From contig NC_047063.1 of assembly GCF_902459465.1 (NCBI RefSeq), forward strand, positions 13,577,343-13,641,342: DNA of 64,000 nt. Reading direction: 5' to 3'. Shown in pieces: positions 32,822-44,628 of the stretch (position 1 is its first letter; each line of letters begins with the position of its first letter). Made by a program: the position numbers and the translations under genes. The notes under the pieces were generated by a model, which worked only from the letters and a program-made list of their open reading frames with translations, did no database searches and had not been told where the DNA came from. This stretch comes from Asterias rubens. Its lineage: Eukaryota > Echinodermata > Asteroidea > Forcipulatida > Asteriidae.

Positions 32822-33426
32822 TTAAAGGCACTTGACAGTTTTGGTAATTGTCAAAGACAAGTATCCTCACTTAGTGAGCCCTAACATACGATACAAAATC
32901 TGTGACAATTTGGACTCAATTGGTCATCAAAGTTACATTGTGTTTATGTTTTGCTTTTGTTTTCTTTTTCAAATAATTTATTAATTAGTTAATTTAATTT
33001 AACCTTATTTATTTTTTTATTTAATTCTGTATCTATTTTCCTTATTTCTTGCTTTTTCATAATTGTTTTTTTTCCCCTTTAATGTTCCGTCTTGTGCTAT
33101 TGTAACTTGTTTGTTGTACCTTGTATTGGTCGAATAAACAATAATAATAACAATAATAATAATAATAAAGTTACATGAGAGAATGTGACACACACAAACA
33201 CCCTTGCACCTTTGTTGCACAATTTGTATGATTTCAGTTGCATGGAAAGGGCTTCAGGCCTAAAGTTTTTGAATCGTTTTATTTTAATGAGAAAAGCAGC
33301 GTAACTTCAGATGGAGCCGTTTTTCACAATGTTTTATACCATCAACAGCTCTCCAATGCTCGTTTGTAGTACATTTTTATGCTCACATTTAATTTGAGTA
33401 TTAACCATTAGTGTCCAGTGCCTTAA
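32822..33426 (-). mobile_element. Family A MITE, reverse orientation, split by a retroposon
   Basis: It starts TTAAAGGCACTTGACAG and ends gtccagtgccttaa. The element is interrupted after aaagttacat at 32938 and resumes after a second aaagttacat at 33176. Confidence 0.88.
32939..33166 (+). mobile_element. Short retroposon with 10-bp target-site duplication
   Basis: The 228-bp insert is flanked by aaagttacat at 32929-32938 and 33167-33176. Its 3' end has gtattggtcgaataaac (AATAAA at 33133) and an (AAT)n tail, as in 5'-truncated LINE insertions. It carries no coding frame. Confidence 0.8.
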
Positions 33427-34225
33427 TGATGACCATTAACTTGGTTATTAGGCTATACAATTTGTTTTACAGAGAAAAGACAACCCCCCCCCCAAAAAAA
33501 AAAAAAAACATCAGACAAAAAAGGCAATCTCTTTCATAACTATCTGTTTTCAATACCACGAAATTGAGGTTGCGCGTCGTGCTTTTTGATTTATCGCGAC
33601 ACCTATGTTTCGCTGCCTAGTTTCACACAATGCAAACAACCTCTTTCATCTAAAAAGCAAAACCAACACCAGCTCTAGTCTGTCTATATGCACTGGCGAA
33701 CTATAGCCACCGCTGACAGAATGCTCAGGTAAATTTATAGTTTCCACAGTTACCAATAATATCGAGGACTGCACTGCCAGGTAACCATAGCGACCACGCC
33801 AGCCGTGTTGCCCACACTGATATTGCGTGTCACACTGTATAAGCCAAATACAAGAAAACCCGCTAGGATCAATTAGAAACCTCATCGTGTCATTTCCTTT
33901 GCTTTTTATTTTTGCTTGACACCAAAGGCTCCATGAAAAATTCACAGACGAGGAGGGTGGGGGAGCAAAAGGCTTCTCTGCTGCTCCCCTGATCTTGGCA
34001 ATTTCCTCTCTTCCATCTCCCCATCACGTCTCCAATTCCGTCTTCTTTTTGGATCCTCTCGATCTGTATTATAATACATTGAATGCCACCAATGTGTATA
34101 GAGGAATCCCACACTTCACTTTGATTAGAAGGAGTTGTAATGAAGGCAGGTGCGTCTTAGACACGTAGACCGAAAACCCTGTATTTGATCGCACACGTAC
34201 CGGGGGGAGCAGACTTCATGTCTGT
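33427..34225. other. Intergenic DNA, nothing recognised
   Basis: A C-run/A-run junction at 33484-33508. Two overlapping minus-strand frames at 33646-34114 have no recognisable domain. Confidence 0.35.
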
Positions 34226-34227
34226 GT

Positions 34228-34470
34228 GCTTCGCTATGAAAGGGCAAGGGCACCAATGCATTTCCTCTTTGGTAAAGGGCACCTTATGAGGAAACTTTCA
34301 ACCTGGTCAATTAAAGGGCACAATGGCATTTTTCTCAAAAGGGCACCCTATGAGGAAACTGTTAATTTCCACTGGAGCAATTCAATGGCACCAAGGCATT
34401 TTTCCTTGGTAAAGGGCACCATAATATGAGGAAAATGTAAGTTTCTGCTGGGGCAATTCAAGTACATCAA
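34228..34470 (+). repeat. Tandem repeat, about 70-80 bp unit, three degenerate units
   Basis: The block aagggcacc..atgaggaaa..tttc recurs with gcatttttc and ggtaaagggcacc between. Confidence 0.75.
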
Positions 34471-35265
34471 TGCAATGGAGGCATGGATGCAGTCGCCTTC
34501 TTTGCCTCCGTAAGGTATCATGCCTGTGACGTCACAACCATCCTCACATGTACCCTTAGATTATTTTGGAATGTTGTCTCCTTCTAAATAAATCATGAAC
34601 GTGGGTTGGAGGGCCTTGCAGTGGATGAAAATACCGCTTTGGTTTGAGCTGTGCACCAGCCAAGCTTAAAAAAAACGGATCGTTAGGGCCATGATGTGTT
34701 TGGTCCTAACAAACATCACGGACATTTATTGATTAAAAAGTTAAAACAACAGTTTATAAATAAATCACTAGATCGTGTTTTCTTGTTGGTTATAAGCGGC
34801 TAAATAATTAAATATAGAATGTATGCAGACTGTCTACTTTATTTACCTGCATTTTTGACTTCATATACTTTCCCATATAATTATAAAAAAATATTCTAAC
34901 CCTTATTTCAGTTTTTTTGTTTAAAAAGCTCAATTAGGATGATGAAGGCCAATATGCACAATTGTGGGGGGTTGGCAACCCCTCCCCAACATCATTAACT
35001 ACACTTAAGTATCATTAGTTTTGTTGTGCTATTAGTTTTTAGTATCATTAAGTTTTTATTTTCAGATGGAGTTTTTTACGTAAACATTTTTACGAAGACG
35101 TTTTTACGTGGGCGTTTTTCAGAGAACTTTTACGTGCCTTTTATGTGCGTCCCCTGTGATTTTGTTTTGGCCTCCGGCTTTGTGCCTCCGTAATAATTTG
35201 TTGGAGCAAAGTGCATATTATACGATACTTCAACATCAAACGTAGACTATAATGGAAGCCGGATC
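34471..35265. other. Intergenic DNA, nothing recognised
   Basis: Short repeated ttttacg blocks at 35060-35140 and a repeated tttgcctccgt (34502, 35170 region). No gene. Confidence 0.35.
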
Positions 35266-35634
35266 TTAAAGCCATTGGACACTTTCGGCACAGAATTTTT
35301 TTTTAAGTTCACAGATATACAAATAACTTACACGGTATACAGAAGGTAATGGTGAAAGACTTCTCTTGAAATATTATTCCATGAAATGTTTTACTTTTTG
35401 AGAAAACATTAAAATCATATCAATTCTCGATATCGAGAACTACGGATTTATTTTAAACACATGTCATGACTGACACGGCGAAACGTGCGGAAACAAGTGT
35501 GGGTTTTCCCGTGATTTTCTCCCGACTCCGATGACCGAATAATCCTAGGTTTGTTATGTTTTATATAGAAGTTGTGATGCACGAAGTGTGGACCTTGGAC
35601 ATTACTGTTTACCGAAAGTATTCAAAGGCTTTAA
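35266..35634 (-). mobile_element. Family C MITE, second copy, inverted
   Basis: 369 bp, TTAAAGCCATTGGACACTTT at the left and aaggctttaa at the right, central palindrome attctcgatatcgagaact. It is the reverse complement of 6983-7349 and lies 62 bp from the foldback element at 35696. Confidence 0.88.
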
Positions 35635-35745
35635 ACTATGGTTTAGGAAAGGCTCTTTGAAAAACACATGGTGTACGAAAATGTTCATACACATCTGTTA
35701 CGCACGATTGTGTCCGACGGTGACGATTAAGTCCGACATCATTTT

Positions 35746-36180
35746 AGAACTATTGTGTCCGCCCCATTGTGTCCGTAGAACCATTGTGTCCGACCCATTG
35801 TGTCCTACAAACCATTGTGTCCGACCCATTATGTCCTACAAACCATTGTGTCCGACCCATTGTGTCCTACAAACCATTGTGTCCGACCCATTGTGTCCTA
35901 CAAACCATTGTGTCCGACCCATTGTGTCCTACAAACCATTGTGTCCGCCCCATTGTGTCCTACAAACCATTGTGTCCGCCCCATTGTGTCCGTAGAACCA
36001 TTGTGTCCGCCCCATAGTGTCCTACAAACCATTGTGTCCGCCCCATTGTGTCCGTATAATCATTAGGTCCGACCTATTGTGTCCTACAAACTATTGTGTC
36101 CGACCCATTATGTCCTACAAACCATTGTGTCCGCCCCATTATATCCTATAAAACCAATGTGTCCGCCTCGTTGTGTCCGA
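35746..36180 (+). repeat. 31-bp minisatellite, left arm of the foldback element
   Basis: The unit is ccattgtgtccgac plus ccattgtgtcctacaaa, each built on ccattgtgtcc. About 13-14 units; variants are gccccattg and gtagaacc. Since 31 is not a multiple of three and the unit lacks stops, long frames appear in all three plus frames; they are not genes. Confidence 0.93.
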
Positions 36181-36589
36181 ATTTCGCCAGGTTATGTCTG
36201 ATGAAACATGTTCGACACACGTTGTTGTTTAAGTTAGTCAACGCCGATTGGATTTCTTTGAGATTAGTCAATATTTTTTTATGGGCCCCAAAATCCCCAA
36301 AAGACTTGACCAGTGTTTTGCTAATAGTATTTTTTTTAAACATGTGGCTAAAAGAAACTGTTTTTGTTTTTGTTTCCCTATCACATAATGTGACCTGCTT
36401 TGCAAAAGCTGCTGTTATGTCGCAATTTTTGATGTATACGTGGAGTGGCAAGGGCTTAATTCAGTTTCAATTTGGTGTATGTTATAGAAGTTTTTGTAGC
36501 ATCTTGCCATTCCAAATTATACCACAACTTGCATTCAATTGTTTCAAACCAAGTTCTTATGATTATCCCTATCTAGCCACGGCTAGTGT

Positions 36590-37000
36590 CGTGTCGTGGC
36601 CGAGCGGTTGAGAGTACCGAATTCAAACTCTGGTGTTTCTGATCAGCAGAGTGTGGGTTCGAATCCCCAGCCGTGACACTTGTGTCCTTAAGCAAGACAC
36701 TTGACCATTGCTTCGTTCTTCGGATGGGACGTAAAGCCGTTGGTCCCATGTGTTGTGTAACGCATGTAAAATAACCCAGTGCACTTATAGAAAAGAGAAG
36801 GGGTTCGCCCCGGTGTTCCTGGTTGTGGCTGCTTCATGCGCCGTAGCACCCTGTAAACCCTTACAAGTGCTACATAATTGGGTCTCAGAATCCATCACTG
36901 CAATAACCGATCTTTCTGACAGTTTGTATATACTAGGCGCCTTGAGTACCTTGTTTGGTAGATACGTGTGCTATATAAGACTTAGATATTATTTTATTAT
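36590..37000 (+). mobile_element. tRNA-derived SINE, class A, nearly complete
   Basis: The head gtgtcgtggccgagcggttg (A box) with ggttcgaatcccc (B box) and closing gtgacac resembles a tRNA with a long variable arm (Leu/Ser type). The body has cttaagcaagacacttgacc, ggtcccatgtgttgtgtaac, ccccggtgttcctgg and cgccttgagtaccttg and ends in gctatataagac and an AT-rich tail. It sits inside the centre of the foldback element. Confidence 0.8.
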
Positions 37001-37574
37001 ATTATTTTCCCATTAGATTATTCATCTAAACCTTTCACAAATTGAATGTTATGACTTTGTAATTTCAACATTGTGAACTTATACAAAGCCGCGAGGACAT
37101 GACAAAATAAATCCGTAGCGACAAATTAATGCCAAATACCCACAGTAATATTTACCTGCGGCAACGAAAGCTTTTTTTATCGGTACCACGTCTGGCAATG
37201 TATCGTAAGGAGGTTAATTAAAAAAAAAACTTCTTTTACTCGTGCTGTTGCTAAAATTACGAGTCCCTTGGCGATCCCCAGAGCGGTCTGTTCTCCCTCG
37301 GCATCATCTAGGGAAAATAGAGCGCTTTCTAAGCAATTAACATTAATTATTCAAAATTTGTACATTAAACATATTCAACTCGGTTAATGTTCAGCACAGC
37401 CACATGTTTTTAAAAATACTGTTAGTGTTAGCAAAACACTGGTCAAGTTTGGGGGCCCAGAATAAACATTGACTTATCTCAAAGAAATCAAAACGGCGTT
37501 GACTTACTTATAAAACAACGTGTGTCAAACATGTTTCATCAGACATACTTTGGCGAAAACAATGCTTCGGACAA

Positions 37575-37955
37575 GACGGGGCACACACATTGGTTTAAGG
37601 ACATAATGGGGCGGACACAATGGTTTGTAAGACACAATGGGGCGGACACAATAGGGCAGACACAATAGTTTGTAGGACACAATAGGGCGGACACAATGGT
37701 TCTACGGACACATTGGGTCGGACACAATGGTTTGTAGGACACAATGGGTCGGACACAATGGTTTGTAGGACACAATGGGTCGGACACAATGGTTTGTAGG
37801 ACATAATGGGTCGGACACAATAGTTTGTAGGACACAATGGGTCGGACACAATGGTTTGTGGGACACATTGGGTCGGACACAATGGTTTGTAGGACACAAT
37901 GGGTCGGACACAATGGTTCTACGGACACAATGGGGCGGACACAATGGTTCAAAAA
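37575..37955 (-). repeat. 31-bp minisatellite, right arm of the foldback element
   Basis: Same unit as the left array in reverse complement (ggtttgtaggacacaatggg, tcggacacaat). About 12 units. Long minus-strand frames here are repeat artefacts. Confidence 0.93.
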
Positions 37956-38001
37956 TGATGTCGGACTTATTCGTCACCGTCGGACACAATCGTGCGTAAC
38001 A

Positions 38002-40890
38002 CACGTCAGCCAGGACTAAAAATAATTACAAATAGTTTACATTCTGAAGATTCTTTAAACAATTTTCGTAAAGCTTATTTTAACTGGATAATCGACTTCA
38101 AATTTTACATTCGAAGCTTTTGGCATGTTAAAAGATAATTCCATCTTAGAAAAGTCGTTTACTCCCTTTTCGTCTTGCCTCTAAACTTAAATCACTTCAG
38201 ATGAAGCAGAAATAATGGCTTCTTCGAGTGTTTTAGAGTTAATCGTATAAGATAGATTACTTGGAAAAATTACCCAACGGTATAGGCTAAGCGTCTTCAA
38301 CCATAAAGCTGACTGGAATTCCATCCCTGCACGCAACAGGAATATTCGGTCCTACGGGATATTTGTGTTCCGCGGGCTTGACTCGAAGCGATTGGGCACG
38401 CTAGCGGGGTATAAAATCGACATGCCTGGGCCTAGCAAGTCAATGTACTGTACGAATAAAAAAAAGTTAGATTTGAGAGGGTACAACAGAGCTAAATCGG
38501 TGGTGAATTCGTCCTCAAATTGCTGTGAGGGTTTGGGAAGGCCCTGGATGAAGGTGGGGGGGATATTAAGGTACAGTTGGCTGGTCAGATTGGCTACTTT
38601 GGCGAGATGGTTTAGTTGTACAGGCTGATTTGGGAGATGCAATTAAATCATACGCTAGATGCTTCGCCAATCGCTGAGCGGAGAAGCAGGCAATGTGGGG
38701 AGAGGGGGAAAAAGGCTCGGGTGAAGTTAAATGTTTGAACAGACTAGGCGATTTCCACAATTTGGGAAAAGGTTGGAGGCTGAATATACACGCTGTGGTT
38801 TTTCTTTGGGAGAAAGTATTTAAACTGTCTTTAAAGTGAACCAACATTTGGATATATCTCGAACTCGAAAACATGTAAAACAACAATGAGTCCAATAGTA
38901 ATTATCAATTATGCTTACAATAATATCATGTGCATTTCTAGAGCTTAAGCACATGTATCAAAGCGCTTTACAAGAAACCAATTAACTACAGACTGTACTA
39001 AAACAATGAAGTAAAGAAATGAGTGATGATTAAAATAAGTAAGTTTTAAGCGTAGACGTTGGTTAGGCGATACAGGATGGCGCATGGCTCGTTCCAATGA
39101 TCAGGTGCTGCACAGTTCTACAATACTATATAACTTTTTATTTGTTAAAAGACTGCGAATCGGAACGGGGGCGTAACTCAAGCATAGTGTGGTTGACGAA
39201 GAGTCATTACGTTATTTAAGATTCCTACTAATTGAAGCATTTAACAAACAAGTAGAGTTTTTCTTTGAAAATGTGAACGATTTACAAACGTCGCCAAGAC
39301 GAAATGGGGTTTTTCGGTTTCAAAAACTCTCTATACTATTCCATCAATGGCAATTTCTTCCTAACGGAACTAACTTATTATTATACTGAATTAGTTTGGA
39401 CTCTTTCAAGAAAACACGAATCGGACTACTACGTAGGTGGGGAACCCGACAAAGACGGCCATGCCACAATTATGCTAATTAATAACAAGCGCTTGTGAAC
39501 GTCACGATTTTGCATAATTCCCGGAGTTGATGGGTAATTATTTTATCTCAGAAAAGCTTAATTCGATAATATATGTGATTAAGCCCGTAAGACTCATTTA
39601 AAAACTAATTAAAACCAGCGTCTCTAATCCCAATCAGTATCCCTGTTTAATTAAGTTCATTTATACAACGTCCTAATTGTCTTATCTATTCCCTAATGAA
39701 ATTTTCTTATAGGCATCTTCCATAAAAAAAAATATATATAAAAAAATAATAATAAATAATTCATAGAGGCCTAAAATTTGTACATCTAGAACCTTCTTAA
39801 TATTCCCAAAGTATTCCCAAAAGCAATTTGTGGCGAGTATTTTCAACTTTTTTTTATTTCGCCATGTTTAATCTTCAAATCGGGGAGCAGAAAGAAAATA
39901 CCAAAATAAATGCCAAAGAGTTTGGAATAACAAATGCTTCCGGGAAGGTATGCATACGGATGAACAATATTATCTTTTACCTAGATCCCCAAGGCTAACT
40001 GGGGATTGGGGGAGCTATATGTATGTGTGGGTGTTTGTTGAGCAGGAGCAAAACATCGTCACAAACATATCAGCACGATCAAAATGCGCAAACCAATCTC
40101 TAACCAATATCTACAATTAACAATATTGCTTTATGGCGTGTATTTTGGTATGAATACTTAAAGTTGCACGTTTGATTGTGCGCTTTTTACTTATAATAGA
40201 GGTGTATGCTATCAAATGGGTGAGGTTGTAGATATGCTTTAAAGGTAGAATTTATAAACAACCAAACAAATAATTATACCACGATTTTGTGGTTCTGATT
40301 TTTCTCCGTGAACCAACACCCTCCTCCATTTTGAAGAACCAAATTGTTGGCATCACAACATGACGGACTGCGCTACTTCACGAAGTGAAAGGCGTGACTA
40401 AATTGTATTCCACTTAAAAAACATCCTTCCACCACCCATATTCATTTCCCACAGAACGCTTTTTATAGCCTAAAGCGCCCAATCCGAAGGCAAAGTGCTC
40501 CTTTAAACCGACAACCAACTTGTGACAATCTCGTCAAAATTGGTGCTTCACTGCTGGTGTGATGTTTGTTATCTTTGTTGGAATCATATGCCATGGGCGG
40601 TTTATTTAAAGACGGGATGTGTCATCGAAAAGCAATCATCGATTACTTTCAATCTCACTAAAATATTATTGATTGAAAAACAGTTCATACCAGGAGCAAT
40701 CTTTATGAGCTAAAAATACTAATAACAAAAATAGTCGAGAAAACATAGAAATGGAAGAATCCCCTCCCCTCCAAATTATTTTTTAGTAACTTCAACTGCC
40801 GCAATCGTGAAACAAAAAGACCGTTTTGAATGTTCGGGGAAAAAAAACTGTTATAGTAAAAAATCGAAGCTTCTTATATGGTGTGAATAT
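38002..40890. other. Intergenic DNA, no gene recognised
   Basis: Short frames at 38352-38895 and 39189-39498 have no recognisable domain. AT-rich tracts near 39725-39765. Confidence 0.35.
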
Positions 40891-40894
40891 TAAT

Positions 40895-41060
40895 ACATGA
40901 ATAACAATTTGAATAATAAGACATGAATAACAATTTGAATAATAAGACATGAATAATAATTTGAATAATAAGACATGAATAACAATTTGAATAACAATAC
41001 ATAAATAACAATTTGAATAATAAGACATGAATAACAATTTGAACAATAAGACGAAAAGAC
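40895..41060 (+). repeat. 26-bp minisatellite, about six units
   Basis: The unit acatgaataacaatttg plus aataataag repeats at exactly 26 bp (40895, 40921, 40947, 40973). It creates overlapping minus-strand frames with repeated VLLFKLLFMSYY-type peptides, which are artefacts. Confidence 0.93.
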
Positions 41061-41618
41061 CAAACCGATTCTTTCCAGAGCAAACACTCAAGAGAGACTG
41101 TTTGTACCTGCAAGTTTACTATTTACTTATAGTTAATTCTAAAACATAAAACTTGCTTAACATGTTCTGCTTCTCTTATTACATTAACCAACTCTGTGAA
41201 CGTCGAATGTGATGAAGTGTCCACAGATTGTGGATGTTTGACGAGTTTCTTACAAACTCCGGGTGAAAGATCACCCTTCCAGGAACCAATCACGTAGTTT
41301 CACCTTTTGGTTAATATGGTCCTTCTGACCAAAGATCAAGTGGATCTTTCACAAGTTTGATTCGTATTGGTACCTCCTTAGCGTTTTAATAAAGAAACTT
41401 TATCTAAAAGAGTTCATATCGCTTCATCAGACGTACAGTCTTCCTATTCGCAAACAGTCGTATGAATCAAACCAAAGCCACACGTTGTCGAAGATCGAAA
41501 ATACTTAGAACTAAACCTGCTCAATTGTGTTACTCATCTAACCCACATAAACGTGAAAAAAGAAAGGTCATATAAAATGTACTCCATATAAATCTTCACC
41601 TCAAGCTTCTAATTGATC

Positions 41619-41774
41619 AATTTCACAAAAGTCTTCCTAACTTAAGACTAATCTTAGGACTTAGGACGAGTCCCAACCCTGCACTGTAGCATGCAGACCT
41701 TAATATTAATCCTAAGTTAGGACGAGTTACTCGTCCTAACTCGAGATAAGACGAGTCCTAATTCTTTGTGAAAT
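41619..41774. mobile_element. Palindromic MITE, family E, diverged copy
   Basis: Starts atcaatttcacaaaagtc and ends tttgtgaaatcg, with tcctaacttaagac and cctaagttaggacgag blocks inside. Confidence 0.65.
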
Positions 41775-41940
41775 CGACGGCAGTGCTTTTACACACTCCA
41801 TGAGGTGTTTGGTATTTTTGAACTGACCCAATGATTTCGTGACATAAGAATGAGACGAAAGCTTCATAGCACTTAACCCCTCCACACCATTACAAACAAT
41901 CTCCATGAATAACTTGTCTATACACAATCCCCATGTGTGC

Positions 41941-41980
41941 TAATAATGATGAAGACATTTCTTTGTAAAGCGCCTAATGC
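41941..41980 (-). mobile_element. 3' end of a short retroposon
   Basis: On the minus strand gcattaggcgctttacaa is followed by a short spacer and an ATT-type tail; the same 18-mer plus (ATT)n tail occurs at 58851-58902 on the plus strand. Confidence 0.45.
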
Positions 41981-44628
41981 AGAAGCCTCTAAGCGAATAC
42001 AGTTTCGTTTCACATTCAGAAGCTAAGTTGGCGCAGGCCGGTGTAGATTTTTAAGTGTTAAATTTCTGGCCAGTATTGTTCCTATGTATTTTGCCGCGTG
42101 ACGCAAGATATAACCAATAAAGTCCTGTAAAATGTTATTTGAAATACGAGCTTATTATGCGAAACTCTCGCGTCCAATTTGATAAAAAAAAAAGAATCTC
42201 ATTATGAATAGCTTTTCAAAAACACCTCAAGAAATCTCTAGTTTCATAATAGCTTAAATTTTGATTGTGCGAGCATAAAAGTCATAAACATTATGTGCTA
42301 TTTTTATAAATAATTTTCACAAAACCAAAACCTATACGTTCAAACAGTGTGTTACCTACCACAATAGTGGCACATTGGATGCATGTTTATTGAAATTGTT
42401 TGACGCCTTGAAGTGTTTTGTTTGAAACATCATTTGTCAGGAGAAACAAGTGTACATTTAAAAACGTATTAAACAGTTTTATAAAACTACGTATCGTTCA
42501 AAATAGAACAGAACACTTACGTAAGTAGATTTAACGCTTGTTTAAGCAGAAGTGTCCGTTTTATACAGTAAGCCAAATAGAACCATTAACAAACGCTTAT
42601 ACCACGACAAAAATATGCTTATTGCAAGCAGAATGCTTACAAAAATAAAAAGAGAACGCGAACCGTAGACAGGCGAGTATGCCCAAAGCACCGTTTGTAG
42701 AACAATGCTTCAGTTACATACATTAATTTTAAAAGGAATTTTATATTTGTTACTACAATACCACAACGAACACTTGTTGTTCAGCGATGGACTGACCACA
42801 ACGGTCAGTTTATATACCTTAAAAAGGCCACCGTGACATCATCATGAATATTTCATAAATCGATATTTATAAAAGTAGTGACATCATGATGACGTTATGT
42901 TTGGTAAAGAATTATGTGTAACCAGTAATGCCATTACTTTGTTACTGATGCATCAGAACACACATGAGACCAATTCTACACATCAACTCCATTATGTATT
43001 GATAACATACATAAAGTACTTTAAATGGCAGATTTACATGATTTTCCTGTCATTTATACGGCTCATCTCTTCACAAAACTTTATCTTAATCTTCGAGAGA
43101 GGGAAGAAAGAAAAGACAAGAAAAAAGCTGTGCCTCTTTTGGGAAATCTTGGGGAGCCATCCAGTGATGTGCAAACAACCCTCTAGAATCTAGGAAAACC
43201 TAACCCCGTTGGATAACACCCAGCGGCAAGGGGTGGTCTCCAGTGACGGGCCAAGCATGGAGCCCTGGGGGACCACAGGAAGGTAATCAAATGTCAAGAA
43301 GGGCGTACTCGATAGGGTTACCATATTCAATCTTACTATACTCCAAGCCTTTGTGGTTAGAATGTTTAATTAACGATGACGAAATTTACATTTTGTTTGT
43401 TTTGTTTTCTCACGAACCACACTCGAAAACATCTTGCAATGGATCTATCAGCAATGTTTCTATTTTCTTCCCATATACATTAGTTGATTTTTTTTTCTCA
43501 GAAAACTTACCAACAATCAGCTACCCGTCAACAAGCTGGAAAATGTCAATAAATAACAACCATTCTTAAGATCCCACACGTTAACGCCGGTTGAAAATCT
43601 GACTCGACTGTATCCCTAACTTAAACTGTGTCTTCCCACGTAGTATCACTCATGACTCTGATGCTGCAAACCGAACAGCCCTGTTTTGCTTTCAATTAGG
43701 ACGAAGTACGAGGTGACTTCTCATTATAAAGCTCTTTTGTATATTATAGAGTAATTGAAAGTGATTGAGTAACTTTATATAATGCCTTGTATATTATTAT
43801 GTTAAGCCAACTGCCTTTTTTATCCTCTCCGGAATGTCTCTCTTATGGCTTATTATTGTTACATTGTTGGTTCTTTGTTCAAGCACACTTTTTAATTGGT
43901 TGTACTTGTTCCTTCCGAAGGTCCCTCCTTTTGTTATTGGATGTGTTGGTGTTCGCCTTTTTACTCTATATGCCTCATTAACTGCATTTTTTAAACCCCG
44001 CTGAAATTGGATGGATTCGACGTTTTTCAACACGTTTTTCTCGGGCATGACAGCTGTGGCAATCCGCAGCAGAACGCATTGGTTGGGGGGCTCTACGTCC
44101 CCCATGTTAGATACAAAGCATGATGATGATGACGACGGTGGTGACCTTTTTCCATGAAATATTTGTTGCCATTTTCCTAACAAATATACACTATAAATTC
44201 AGCATTTTTTTTTATAAGTGAATTTGAGGGTATGTTATTGGTGCTTATATCTGCATAGGTTGACAAAAACCAATAACCCTATGTCTTTAAAGTCATTCAC
44301 AGCTGGTATTCCTATAATAATGCAATGACACATTGCAATAACTCAACGGTAATTGCAATTACCTTGAGTAAACATAAATGCATGAATAATAAATACATGT
44401 GATTACAATCAATCTCTGTAATTGTTGTAGTAACTATTCCAACACCACCATTCAGGAGAAAGCATTCTTAGTAGTGCACATTAATAAAACAAACTGGTAC
44501 AAAATGCAAACAGTAGAGGAATCCGCGAACCAAATGTTAAAATTGCTTCCAATAAAGCAATTATTTTGTTAAGCAATAATTTAACAGGAAACCAGGCGAT
44601 CTAAGCACAGGTATAACCCATTTCTTTA
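41981..44628. other. Intergenic DNA, no intact gene recognised
   Basis: Besides the reverse-transcriptase fragment, a 128-residue minus-strand frame at 43797-44183 has a basic C-terminal half but no domain I recognise. Confidence 0.35.
43247..43273 (-). pseudogene. Reverse-transcriptase motif remnant (VPQGSMLGP)
   Basis: On the minus strand this stretch translates as VPQGSMLGP, the conserved (V/F)PQGSxLGP motif of LINE reverse transcriptases. The flanking sequence is not recognisable in frame beyond about 20 residues, so it is at best a fragment of a dead retroelement. Confidence 0.4.

Larger units (their letters stand above)
35696..38001. mobile_element. Foldback transposon with minisatellite inverted arms
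   Basis: Both ends read TGTTACGCACGATTGTGTCC when taken inward (35696 rightwards, 38001 leftwards). The arms, about 35696-36355 and 37403-38001, are reverse complements of each other: a unique outer end, an array of 31-bp repeats, then a unique inner part (tatgtctgatgaaacatgtt, tgaccagtgttttgcta, aacatgtggct). The ~1-kb centre holds a class A SINE and no recognisable protein. The flanks cacatc and cacgtc may be an imperfect target duplication. Drosophila FB and sea-urchin TU foldback elements have a comparable architecture. Confidence 0.85.

Noticed and set aside
35588-36611. Overlapping open frames of 82-171 residues with VSYKPLCPTHCV-like repeats
   Set aside because: They are translations of the stop-free 31-bp minisatellite in three frames and run into the inner arm of the foldback element.
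37539-38019. Minus- and plus-strand frames of 60-137 residues
   Set aside because: Same minisatellite in the other arm; not coding.
40792-41113. Minus-strand frames with repeated LLFKLLFMSYY peptides resembling membrane segments
   Set aside because: Produced by the AT-rich 26-bp minisatellite.
43797-44183. Minus-strand 128-residue frame with basic C-terminal half
   Set aside because: No recognisable domain, no splice context; could be a retroelement tail but cannot be supported.
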